Part shown: positions 34,047 to 45,171 of the stretch, in pieces
How the letters are laid out: each line of letters begins with the position of its first letter
Numbering within the stretch: the stretch's first letter is position 1
Source: Nemania diffusa
Lineage: Eukaryota > Ascomycota > Sordariomycetes > Xylariales > Xylariaceae
Assembly: GCA_038501195.1 (NCBI GenBank)
Contig: JBBPUQ010000004.1
Coordinates: 3,920,001-3,984,000, forward strand
Direction of reading: 5' to 3'
Length of the DNA stretch: 64,000 nucleotides
The notes under the pieces: model-generated
What the model was told of the DNA's origin: nothing
Database searches by the model: none
The model's input: only the letters and a program-made list of their open reading frames with translations
Made by a program: the position numbers and the translations under genes

Positions 34047-36937
34047 ATGATGGTACGTCGCGAGCTCTTTGGTGTTCTTGGGCTCCTCTTCCTGGGAGTC
34101 CAGGGCCAGAGTGATAACCTCGGACTGAGCAATGGCTACATAACCATCAGCACCGCGAATTTCAACGCCAAGATTGTCAAGAACGCCCAAGTGCTCGCAT
34201 CCCTAACTCCTGCGGGAAGCACTTTCGACTACCTCCCCTTTGATAAGATATCCGTCCGAGCCAACAATGGCCAATACCATTGGGGCGACATCACGTTTCG
34301 ATACCGCCAACAAGGCGCCACTACTTGGATTGATGGCAACTCTGCGACGACTCGTAAACCTATTACGGCCGTGACCACCGGTGCACTGGCTGCTTCGAAC
34401 TTGGCCCCGACCCTCAGTACTAGCCCCCTCAATATCACGCGAGAATGGCTGAACGTTTCTGGAGATCTTGGTCTGCGCTTCACCATCGCCAATTCCGGGG
34501 CGTCGACTATTGAGCTAGGAAGTCTTGGTTTCCCGGCTGAATTCAACAGCATCTTTACTAATAGGGCTGCTGCCGACATCCAACGCTTATGCTCCTTGTC
34601 GGACCCGTACATTGGCATGCACGCGGGCTACATCCGTGCCAGTCCCATAAGCGGCACAGGGGCTGCTCTCATCGTGACACCACTCAACGGCACCGACACG
34701 CCTTTTGAAGGATATCGAAACTTGGCTGAACAGTCATTTGCCAGCACATACTATGGCAGTCAAACGTTTGAGGGTTTCTACGAGTGGCAAGTCCTTACGA
34801 AGGCATGGGCTGAAAAGGAATGGACCGGTGTGACGCCCTGGAACCCGCCGTCGTCGCGGACACTCGCTCCGGGACAGTCCATGCAGTTCGGTCTGCGTTT
34901 TTCGATCGCGAAAGCTGGCGTGCGCGACCTCGATGCTACAGTCAGCGGAACGGGCACCCCTGTGGCGGTCGGCGTACCAGGATACATCATTCCCAGGGGT
35001 TCACCAGCCCAGCTTTTCCTGCAGTCCTCCTCGAGCGTGAGCTCGATGTCAAGCGACCCATCTGGGGCGTTGGTAGTAAAGGAGGTGTCCACCGGCTCCT
35101 ACACTGTAACGCCGTCCTCAACGGCATGGGGTCGGGTGCGATTGACTGTCAACTACGCAAACGGCAAGACACAGACGATTCATTACCACGTCACAAAAGC
35201 TAGCACCGATGTGTTGAGCAACCTAGGGACGTTCCTTACCACGAAGCAATGGTTCAGCGATACCTCCGATCCATTTGGTCGGGCTAATTCTGTCATGACA
35301 TATGACTATGAAGTCGGGGCCATCGTGACCCAGGACCCACGCGTTTGGATTGCTGGGCTTAGCGACGAGGGCGGCACAGGCGCGTATCTGGCTGCGATGA
35401 TGAAGCAATCTATCCAGCCTAATGCCGATGAGGTAGCGAAACTCGAGATGTTCATCGATAAAGTGCTTTGGGGCACCATCCAGACAAGCGACTACGCCGT
35501 ACGAAAGAGCATATTTTACTACGACAAGTCGGTCCTCCCTAGTTACCCCTATCAAACAAGTTTCGATTGGGGAAGTTGGACGTCCTGGAACGAGGCTTCA
35601 GCGTATGCTATCGATCGCGCGTACAATTATGTCCATGTAACTGCCGCCTATTGGTCCATGTACCGCGTTGCGAGAGCATATCCTAGTCTCGTGAAAATTC
35701 ATACCTGGGACTGGTATCTAGCGCAGGCGTATAACACCATAATTCGGGCCATGAAATCTGATGTGGGGTATAATCGTGATGGATTGATGGGCGAGACCGT
35801 CTTCGGAGAGATCTTGACGGATTTGACACGCGAGGGCAAGACGGCTGAAGCTTCGACTCTATCGGCGGCTATGAAGTCTCGGGCGGCGCAGTGGGACTCC
35901 GAAGCAGTTCCCTATGGGAGCGAGATGGCTTGGGACTCGACCGGGCAAGAGTAAGTACGGATTCTCTCGGGTCGTCTTTGGTGACCCATAAAAGAGCTAG
36001 CTGACAGCATTGTGTTCTAGGGGTGTATACTATTGGTCAAAGTAAGTATTCCCTTTCCCGTCGAGAGGCCAAGTGATATAATACCAATTCATGAACTAAC
36101 ATGATAATAGGTATTTTGGATACACCAACACAATGACCAAGACTATAAATAGCGTACTGGGATACATGCCGACAGTACCTCACTGGGGATGGAATGGCAA
36201 CGCCCGCCGTTACTGGGACAACCTCGTAATCATCCCCTCTCCTTTCTTGTGGCACTTTTTTACGTTTCACTAACGGCGTAAACTAGTACGGAGGCAAGCT
36301 CCAGCGGATCGAACGTCAGATCCACCACTACGGATCCGGGCTTAATGCACTTGTTCTCCTTTCAGCCTTTCGTAGCAATGCATCAGACTGGTATCTGTTA
36401 CAAGCCGGTTATGGCGGTACAAGCGGCCCCCTTTCGAACATCAATCAAGATGGCTTTGCGGCTGCATCTTTCCACTCCTGGCCAAACACTCTCAAGTGGG
36501 ACGGCTACAGCGGCGATTACGGTCCAGGCTTCCTAGGTATGGCCCTAGGGTCGGGGACATATGTTGCGCAGCACAAGACGTTTGGGCTATTAGTGTATGG
36601 CGGTACACTTACATCTTCTGCTGGTGCGAGCAGCGTCGCTGTCACGACTCAGGGGCCGGTTCGACGTAAGATCTTCATTGGGCCTTTAAATGTTTTGCTC
36701 ACGATGGATGCGGGCGCAATTGAGAGCTTTAGCTACGCAAGCGATGGCAGTAGCATCTCTCTCACTTTGACCCAGCTATCTGGAGGTCCATCGGCTAGCT
36801 CTACTGTGGTATGGGTTGAGACGACTTCGGGGTCTGCTAAGTATACGGTCTCGAGTCCCGCGGTCACCCAGTCACGTCAAGGATGGCCGATCCCCCTCTC
36901 CTCAAGTGCCGTAAATGTGCAGCTGAAGCGAGTTTGA
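34047..36937 (+). CDS. Secreted DUF5695 (six-hairpin-like) protein
   Basis: Exons 34047-35950, 36021-36041, 36111-36225 and 36287-36937 give 896 aa. The N-terminus MMVRRELFGVLGLLFLGVQG is a signal peptide, so the protein is secreted. The body fits the DUF5695 family seen in fungi and actinobacteria: an N-terminal beta-rich part (SNGYITISTANFNAKIVKN, WGDITFRYR), then a helical part with Trp-rich motifs (FDWGSWTSWNEASAYAIDRAYNYVHVTAAYW, HWGWNGNARRYWDN) resembling six-hairpin glycosidases. A polysaccharide or glycan substrate is an inference. Exon 2 is only 21 nt. The start could also be the next codon (34050). Confidence 0.75.
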
Positions 36938-37453
36938 GAGTAGTAAACACTGTAGCTAGTAAAATATAAATCTAGGCAGTTTGAGCAGTTTATACCTTAT
37001 CCAAATATCCCTCGAAGTGATCGTAAGCGTTTGTCTCTCTCTAGCCTATAATTAAGTTCTTTAATTTTCATAGGGCTAATATTCGAGACTTATCTGCTAC
37101 TTCTACTCGAGATAATTAGTATATATCTTTATGAGAAGAAGGCATCGTCGTAGGAATAATAGAGGAGACAGTTAACAAGCTAAGTCAAGCATGTTTGTTT
37201 TAACAGCTAGTAGAAGAATGGCCTGGTCTAGACAGATTGGGGTGTCTTATCTAGCACCAGTTTGCCGGCTGATATCGGCTACGAAACTAGTGCCTACCGG
37301 CTGGCCTGCGAATCAACTAATCCAAGGTTAGATACCTTAAGTACCTTAAATACCTAAGCAATCTAGGTGCAGAATAACAAGCTACAATGCTACATCATAC
37401 TCGATAGCCAGCCCGTCCAAATCATAGCTAACAACACCAACATCATCGCCGAA
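36938..37453. other. Intergenic before the RS-Hub1 gene
   Basis: 516 bp, AT-rich, with CTTAAGTACCTTAAATACC-type tracts just upstream of the next start. Confidence 0.5.
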
Positions 37454-38257
37454 ATGGCAGATAGAGCTGCCTCGCCACGGCATGCGCGCGAAAATTCCCC
37501 ACCTCCACGGGCCAAAGCTAGAAGCAACGACCGCAGTCGGTCGCCTCCTCGCAATCTAGAAGACCGAGGTGCAGATAATCGCAGAAGACGTGACGATTAT
37601 CGACCTCGAGATGACGATAGAGCTCGAGGCTCGCGCGATCAATGGCGGGACCGAAGAAGTCGCGACGATGACCGGTCAGATAGGCGACACAACGACCGCG
37701 AAGAAGCCCATCCTGATCGAATAAACAGAAACCGAGACTCCGACGAGCGCCCGGATAGGGATCGGCCAAGGCCAAAGAAGGGCTTCGGGGGGTTCAAGTA
37801 CAAGGAGAAGCGTCGCGATGACGACGACGACCGAGACGACAATCGTCGAGGAGGCTCCTACCGCGGCTACCGGAATCGCTCACCTTCACCTCGCCGAAGA
37901 GATCATGACCGCGACGAACCCGCTTCTTCATCTTCTAAAAAGACCAAGAAGAAGTCTGCCGAAACAGACACCTCGAAGCCGCCAACCCGGGCACCCGCGG
38001 CGCCTGTTGTTAGTGGCGAGGAGATGATCATCGTTCATGTCAATGATAGATTAGGAACCAAGGCGGCTATTCCTTGCTTCGCTAGTGACCGCATCAAGGA
38101 GTTCAAAATCATGGTAGCAGCGAGGATTGGGCGAGAGCCGCACGAGATTCTGCTGAAGCGGCAGGGACAGCGCCCGTTCAAAGACATACTCACACTGGCC
38201 GACTACGAGATCAGCAATGGTGTGCAGCTGGACCTGGAGGTTGACACCGGGGATTAA
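37454..38257 (+). CDS. HUB1: Hub1/UBL5 ubiquitin-like protein with RS/RD-rich N-extension
   Basis: Single exon, 267 aa. Residues about 191-267 are a Hub1/UBL5 fold: IIVHVNDRLGTKAAIPC, a helix (DRIKEFKIMVAARIG), LLKRQGQRPFKD and LADYEISNGVQLDLEV. Hub1 acts non-covalently in the spliceosome through Snu66/Prp38 and promotes use of weak 5' splice sites. Canonical Hub1 is about 73 aa alone. Here about 190 residues precede it, rich in Arg-Asp/Arg-Ser and Asp-Arg repeats with Lys blocks (KKTKKKS), resembling the RS domains of splicing factors. The usual terminal Tyr-Tyr is replaced by Glu-Val plus DTGD. The ATG at 37454 is followed by MADRAASPR; no intron is needed. Confidence 0.85.
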   Translation: MADRAASPRHARENSPPPRAKARSNDRSRSPPRNLEDRGADNRRRRDDYRPRDDDRARGSRDQWRDRRSRDDDRSDRRHNDREEAHPDRINRNRDSDERPDRDRPRPKKGFGGFKYKEKRRDDDDDRDDNRRGGSYRGYRNRSPSPRRRDHDRDEPASSSSKKTKKKSAETDTSKPPTRAPAAPVVSGEEMIIVHVNDRLGTKAAIPCFASDRIKEFKIMVAARIGREPHEILLKRQGQRPFKDILTLADYEISNGVQLDLEVDTGD

Positions 38258-38858
38258 GGAGATATATACACAGGACAATGCACTCAAATCTAGGGCCAGG
38301 GAATTCAAGGGCTGGCGGGAAAACTTAATAGCGTATCTGCGAGATACCATGAGACTTGATGGCTCAATTCTTCAGCCAATAAGGTAGCTCCCCAGATAAT
38401 AACGAGCAATCCGTAACAGATATTAACAGAGCCCAGCTCTATGCTATCCATGTTTGCAGATACCTTCCCAGGCCTAGGTCAGTGACACTACTTCGAGAAA
38501 GAATACGTCCTTCAACATCGTCGTGCATACGGCACTACCAAGTTATGGTTTCTCAATGCAAAATAGGACCGGCTGCCCTACATCTTTAAACTCGATCTAT
38601 ATATCCCAAATGAAGCCAACGTCTAAACCGGTCTACTTCCTCAATATGCAGATACCCCAGAGTTTCGGGCCACTCACACTAATCATACGAATGGAAGATC
38701 GAAAATAAAAATAGATTACTGAAAACAATGCCATGTTTATTACTCATTAATTATCCTTCCTCTTTCCTCTCTCTTTCAATAGGTAAACTCCAGCGCTACC
38801 ATTAACTCATTATAGATTCATTACTTTTATCATTTGTCTCGCTCACTGTCCCCGAAGC
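38258..38858. other. Intergenic, convergent HUB1 / MFS gene
   Basis: 601 bp of 3' flanking DNA with nothing recognisable. Confidence 0.5.
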
Positions 38859-40815
38859 TCAAACGATCGTGCCATACTCTTCACACTCCTCGCGGACTAG
38901 GCGCATCCGCTCTCCCTGTGTATGGTCACCTTCTAGGCTCTCCTCTCGGTAGTCTTTACTCTTAATAGCCACGTAAGACGTTAGGAACAAACCGACTGCC
39001 GTCCCCGCGACGGTTAATATTATGTTGATAGGTGTCGGATTGCCATCAAGCGGACCATGGACTAGCGCATCCAAGCCATATTGGGAGAACGAAAGGACGC
39101 CCGAGATACAAGTGATCACGCCATAGAGTCGACCAAAAGTTATAAAGCCAAACACCTTGGTAGTATAGTCGCTTCACATAAGTCAGCCTAAGATTCAGCA
39201 TTGCTTGAGAAGCTAGAGAACTTACGACATCGCCGAGTAGTATAAAGGTCTGAAGATGACGAAGAGAACCACTGTCGAGTAGCCAGCCCACAGAAAGGGG
39301 AGACAGTTGAGGGTGCCGATTAGGGCGGTAAATGCAGTGAGCACCCCGATAATCGCCGACACGCTCAGGCTGTTCAGAAGCAAGCCGATGAATGGCGTGG
39401 TAACGATTCCTCCGAGCGGTAGCGCGATACCAAAGAACTTGCTGATTACCTCGGCGTCTTCGGCCGACCGTAAGAGATGTGTGTACTGTGACCCGATTGT
39501 CGCGATGAAGCTGTTCATTTTCAGCATCTGGATCACCGTCAGGAGCAGAATGAGGATGAACCAGGCTGTCATCATCTGTCGGTGAGCAGGAAGACCGTGT
39601 AAGATGTCCCATACACCACTCGCCAGTTGGATCTCACTCGCTTCGGTACGGTCCTCACACTCCTCAACATAACCAACTGTAACTTCCACTTGATCGAGCT
39701 TTACAAGGCTATCGACATCTTGATCGAAACCGTGAATATCACATGTTATGTCGTAGGGTTTTTCAACATTATGCCCCATGTGAGAAGCCATCAGATAGGC
39801 ATCACGGGGCATCAAGGTGAACTCGCCGATCAGCAGGATCACGGGCACAGTGATATAGGCGAAGAAAAATTGGTTGGGCGCGAAGGAGCCATTCGTAGCT
39901 TCCCAGGCCAGCTGATACAAGAGCAAGACGGCCGATGAGGCGTCGAATGCGCCAGTGATCACTGCAACTATAAGTCCCGAGTACTTGGGGAAGGCATCGG
40001 CCAACCGAAAGCTGGGGACGAATACAAAAGCACCACCAATAGATAGCATGACGTTGCCCAATAAGTAGCCGTCAAACTCGGGGATGGCGAAAGCATATCC
40101 TAAAAGTATACTGCCGACGGCGAGGAAAGCCGCCGCTATAACATAGCAAGCGCGTCGCCCGAAGTGGTCTAATGAATAGCCAGCAAACAGCCCTGAGATA
40201 TTCGTCGTGATTGAGGCGGCAACGAAGAAGAGGTTGAGACGCATATCCTGCTCCGGACACGGAATGACGTCGAACGCATCCCCACCACCCGGGCTGGCGT
40301 CGCATAATTCGCTGTAGACGCCCTCGGCGATCAAGATGGGCTTCAGAGAGGCAAACCCAAACACGACGCCTGAAGCGAGACAGCACATGGTGGCGCCAAA
40401 AACAACTTGGGCTACACAGAGGAGTAAGTTTGACGAGGCCCATGTCAAAAATAGGACGTGAATTAAGTGTACTGACCCAGGCGCCTTCTAGTTGAGAACT
40501 TTTCCGCAGGCATCTGTGACAATGACTCTACGATTTGCTCCGAGGCGTCGAGAGGATCAATGATACCTGCAAGGGGATTATAGCTCAAGGGACGTCGCAG
40601 CCCCACGCTGAGAATAGACCCAGCGTCATCGTCTGTGCCCTCGCGGCTGACACCTTCAAAAGGGGTGACACTGTAAACATTAAGCGTTGGAAATTCTCTT
40701 TCATGCTGGAATATTCATCTCGTTCTAAAGGAACTGGAGATCGAGTGGATGTGAGAGCTAACGGTAAACAAAAATGAAGGGATTGTCAGAGTACGTACTG
40801 TTGGGCAAGCGACAT
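38859..40815 (-). CDS. FMP42: MFS transporter, Fmp42/SLC43-like
   Basis: Major-facilitator protein, 569 aa if exons are 40799-40815, 40477-40670, 39226-40411 and 38859-39171. Twelve hydrophobic segments are visible, including ASGVVFGFASLKPILI, SITTNISGLFAGYSLDHFGRRA (a loop 2-3 motif) and FVFVPSFRLADAFP. The pattern resembles yeast Fmp42 and the SLC43 amino-acid transporters; substrate unknown. The two downstream junctions are firm (RRRL|AQVVFGAT and SAMS|DYTTKVFGF). The first exon of 17 nt (MSLAQ) is inferred: exon 2 has no in-frame ATG, and a GTACGT donor and TTTACAG acceptor join in phase. The hydrophilic N-tail is about 85 aa. Confidence 0.78.
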
Positions 40816-43800
40816 CGAGCTTTGCAGCAAGGGGTCGAAGAGCGGTCGGACGAAGAGCAAGCGGTTGAGGACCTCTGAGTTGATCTTCCGAGGAGTCGGG
40901 CTAGTTATCAAGGTTGCGGCAGATGGTGCCAGGAAGTGGATCAGTCACGCCTTGGTCATAGTCACAGTTAATACATCGCTTCACCTGATATGTAGCAAGG
41001 GAACTCGCAAAGCCCACAGACGACTAGACCAAGTGTGGGTACGGGATTAGACATTGTTACGGAATAGGGAGATGGAAGTGGAGGAACTAGTGATGGCCAG
41101 AGGTAAGAATCTGCTTTCTATATTCGTAGTTCATCACATACATATCGCATTGATAACTTATCACACCTCGGTGAATTAGAGCCTCTAATAGCTAATGGGG
41201 GGAGACTATGGCGACATCGGAGGTGAGAAGCGGCATTCTAGCGGTCATTATTTAGCGACAGATAATCTCACCTTCGTTCTTTCGAATAGTAGAGGGCAGA
41301 GATCTTGATAGACTGCATACGTAGTATGCAAGCCAGGACTCTACCGGCGCAAGCGCCAGCTAGGTGATTACAAGATGGTCAAGATTGCGAAGGTCAACAA
41401 GTAAGATATGTTTTACAAGGGTGAAGACAGCAGCCTCTCAACGCATGTAGCATAGCATGCATTAGCCTTCTACCATGCAGGATCGCGGGGATCAGTGGTC
41501 AAGGGGTAGCTAGCCTAGCGTGGAGAAGTAACAATTATTGCAACTGTTTGAGTTCGGGTTTTACATACTGTCTAGTAGTTGGGACGCCAACGAAGTTTGA
41601 AGAGTCTAGATAGAGAAAAGCTTGCGTAGACCATACCCAAAAGGCCCAGTGGCTCCCAAAATAGGCAAAATGTTACGCGAAAGATAGAGTAGAAAAGATT
41701 AGGAGTAACTCGACCACATAAAGTGAATACAGTAAATATTATCAAGTCAGGCTAGAAAAGACTGGTGATGATGATACCATGACGTTATAATTCAATGGCG
41801 TTTATAATATGATGACTACGATTCTATAACTTAACTCAGTTATCAACAGCGACACTTTGAATTATGTAGATGTTTCTCTCTATTTAGCTAGCCATGTTTA
41901 CAGATGTAGTCCGTGGATCTAGACCGGAGTCTAGTTTTGAAGTCGAGGCGGGGTGCATGCCTCGTGATAACATGGCCTACATTGGAATTAAGGGCGAAAA
42001 GGATTGTAGCTTAGCGTCTATACTCATATATCTATAGACCAACAGCTCCACCAATCGATTACCCGAGAATAGAGCAAGATTAGGTCTTACATCTTTCTTA
42101 CATGAAGCTATTACACAGCGCGCGCCAGAAAAGCCTCTTCAATCCATCCAAGGTCATTATCGTATTACCTACACTTTAGTTATGCAGGATCAAACATGGC
42201 CCTTTTTGTGTAGATGACATTGAAATAAAAAAGCAGGCACCTCGGGATGTCCAAAGGATGGCCGTTCTATCATATATCACTGTTTTATATTCTAAATCGT
42301 ACTGTAGGTTCTAGGCCGAACTAGCGTCTATCCTGGACGAGGGAACTTCGTGCGGAATTTTATGCGAAGACCGCGATGATCACTAACTTAATGTGCCAGG
42401 AAGGACTATATGTTAGAGTAGCGCCATTAGTTTGATAGAAAAAATGCCCTAGCTATCCCTCGTGCCGTCGCAATGCCTACTTAAACATACTAGAGCTAAT
42501 TCTAGTTATATTCCAACAAGACCCTCCCCGATTTCTCCCATTCCGAATCCCAATTGATACTGTACTAAACCAGGTCGAGTTATCATATATATACTGGAGG
42601 ACATCGATTCCAGTCTACCACCCAACACTTCGCCGCTCATAGCCTCTAAGCAAGGCGGCTCTAGCTTTCAAGGCTGTCACCCCTGTTAACTTCGCTATAG
42701 TCATCTGGGCTGGGCCGGCCCGCTTCTCGGCTTTCCGACAATCGGATTACGGAGGTTCGGTAAGTTTTCCCACAAAGGAAGACGATAGGGGGAGGCTCGG
42801 GAAATATGCCGACGATCAGGAATTGAGGTTTGCTATTCAGGAGTTGATAAGAGATAATTGTAGAAGATAGCTACAATTCATGAGGGAATTATAATAATAA
42901 AAAATTGTCAATTGGTTCTACAATAAGAAATCACATAAAATAGCTATATTACATGTGGCTTTCACAGCTGGTTGACCTAGATTAGTATTAAAAGCCCGGG
43001 AAGTGGTATAAAAACACGCCTAGGCTAGCTTAATCGTTATTTGGATTATTTCTTCATAGAATTCCTACGTCGCTGAAAAGAGATTAAACGTGCTAAGTCA
43101 GCACCACGAGAGTACACCTAAGCCTACGTGAAGATCTCCCTAACTTCCGGGGCGGGTACCGTGGTGTCGCCGGAGGGTTTTCCCCAGCTACTCGCCTTAC
43201 TTACCTTTTCAGGTCCCCTAATCTACTTAACCTTCAAGACTCCAGGTTGCCTGTGGCTTCGCAGGTGGCTTATTTCTCGAGTAGGGACTAACTTCCAGGC
43301 CCCTCCAGGTTACCTGAGCGAACTATTACCGTTTAAGACTTTCAAGGCCCTAACCTATATCTGCTGATGTATTACCCCTCCCGTGAACTTCACGAGAATT
43401 TAGGCAACAATGTGATTCGCTAAGATAGAACTACATAGCAACGTAAAGTCCAATACCTACTAATCAAGCCCTTGAGCTCGAGGTCAAGTTGAAGCAATAC
43501 TAGCAGATATTGGCGAGGTTGCTGCATATCACTCAATACCGAGCGGGTTCCGGATTTTGAATACCCTAAATTAGTACTTTCACCAGATAACTTACCGCTT
43601 TCGACTAGGAGAATATATATTTAATTTAATTTTTTTCAGTTTACACGCATAAAGCCTTCGAGGGTTCGTTATTTGAGTTCATAGATACAGTATCAGATTC
43701 ACATTTGGCCGCCACCATCCACGGTGTTAGGGGGTTTTGTCCTAAAGCGAATAGGAGGCCTGCAAGCAGCTTAGAAGAAGCGTGTAGTAGGGTGAAGTAT

Positions 43801-43882
43801 GGTTCTTAATAGGAATATCAATTGACTCCTAGTCCTCTAGGTCTCCAAAGGGCTATAGATGCTATATAGATAGCCAAAGACC

Positions 43883-44123
43883 GTCAGGTGATAAAGTAAC
43901 CAGACCCTATAGGGTGGTTATATCTACAGATTTAGCTATATATAGGACCTTCAGTCCCCCATATAGACCTAGAAGGTCAAGAATCAACGAATCTTTCTAT
44001 CGAGCCCTATACTACATCCTTCTTCCTAGCTGCTACAGGACTTCTATTCACCCTATGATCTAATACCCTGACAAAGACACGATATAGCTACAGCTATAGA
44101 GTCTGCTCACTTTATCACCTGAC
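43883..44123. mobile_element. MITE-like element with terminal inverted repeats
   Basis: A 241-bp unit bounded by a perfect 15-bp inverted repeat, GTCAGGTGATAAAGT (43883-43897) and its complement (44109-44123). Similarity continues inward: the first 30 bp match at 27 positions, and with one gap the repeat reaches about 43 bp. Several of the mismatches are transitions. There is no coding capacity. No target duplication is evident next to the termini. Consistent with a non-autonomous DNA transposon relic; superfamily not assignable by eye. Confidence 0.7.
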
Positions 44124-44356
44124 ATGCATCTTTTTCGAACCTGGCTTCAAAGTCGCCCACCACCTCAGGGGCTTCCGACGTAATGCACTCATGAAAAACA
44201 GGAAAGAAAGCTGAACGTTGCATCTCTATGGAAAACCTGCTGTCGATGGGCCTCCCTTTTAAAAAAGGGCTTGGGGAAAGCTGTAGCGAGTTGTGCAAGG
44301 GATTCCTAAAGCTTCGAGGCAGGCTTATGGTAAAGAAACAAGATTCAAGAGGTGAG

Positions 44357-44473
44357 TGTCACGGTCCTAACCATGAGCGTTATAAGTGGCTGCAAACGGT
44401 CAAGGTTCCCACCTTGGCAACGTTATACTTTTGGTAGTGTCGTGGTTTGGCGTTGCAGTTCTGTTCCGTGACA
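44357..44473. mobile_element. Solo-LTR-like element with 5-bp target duplication
   Basis: A 117-bp unit starting TGTCACGG and ending CCGTGACA (TG...CA with 8-bp inverted ends), flanked on both sides by GTGAG (44352-44356 and 44474-44478). A 5-bp duplication with TG/CA ends is the signature of LTR retroelement integration. The short length suggests a solo LTR of a compact (TRIM-like) element; no internal region is nearby. Confidence 0.65.
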
Positions 44474-45171
44474 GTGAGCGTGTGGATGCCGTTTGCAGGT
44501 CCTTACAGAAGTCACCAAGTACTTTTTCACGAGCGAATAGACTGTAAAAAGTACTGCATCCTACAAACTACGAGGTAGGACAATCACCTTGGGGGAGAAA
44601 AAAAGCGGAAGGGGTAAGGAGCTCTATGAAACAACACTTACTTATGATTCTAAGAGAGGCGAGCGATCGCAGCTCAACGGGAGACTAGATGAGCTCACGC
44701 AGTTAAAGGGTTCCAGACTGGACGAGCCGACTAAGCTCGTTCAGACTTGGTCGAGTACTTATTAGATATAGGGAATTTCTACGACATTGAGATATTGTAG
44801 AGCGATTTCTAGATGTTGAACTTCAGGACAGCCTCATGCTAGATATAACCGATACTGGAAAATGTTTCTCTTCTCCAATCAATGTCTTATCTGAGAGTGA
44901 AACAGTTGAAGAGAATAATGTCGGAGTATCTGGCCCTAACCAAAGCCTACGGATACACTGACATTATGCCTTGTTGGTGAATCTCCAATCCTGATATAGC
45001 CAAACTTGAGGGATGTACTTTAGCATGCGCTATTATATTGATAATGTGTTAGGATTTATGGTCAGTATTTTCCTGGCTCCTAGTTTCTTTCTTTCTTTTC
45101 GCCGAGTTTACTAACACCTCTTCCCCTCTTCCCACTATGGCTAAGGCTTAGTGTAGACCATGACAACACCC

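Larger units (their letters stand above)
40816..45171. other. Gene-poor region with transposon relics
   Basis: 4.36 kb with no ORF above 100 codons and no recognisable protein. AT-rich in parts (41.6-43.1 and 43.4-44.1 kb). It contains the two small elements called separately at 43883-44123 and 44357-44473. Stretches at 43128-43367 and 44640-44760 stay open for 35-80 codons but show no family. Confidence 0.6.

Noticed and set aside
43128..43367. 79-codon ORF in the gene-poor region
   Set aside because: Translation resembles no protein, and there is no homologous continuation in other frames.
40816..45171. Centromere or heavily RIP-mutated block
   Set aside because: AT enrichment is only moderate and patchy, and the elements are short; a RIP index or CENP-A data would be needed.
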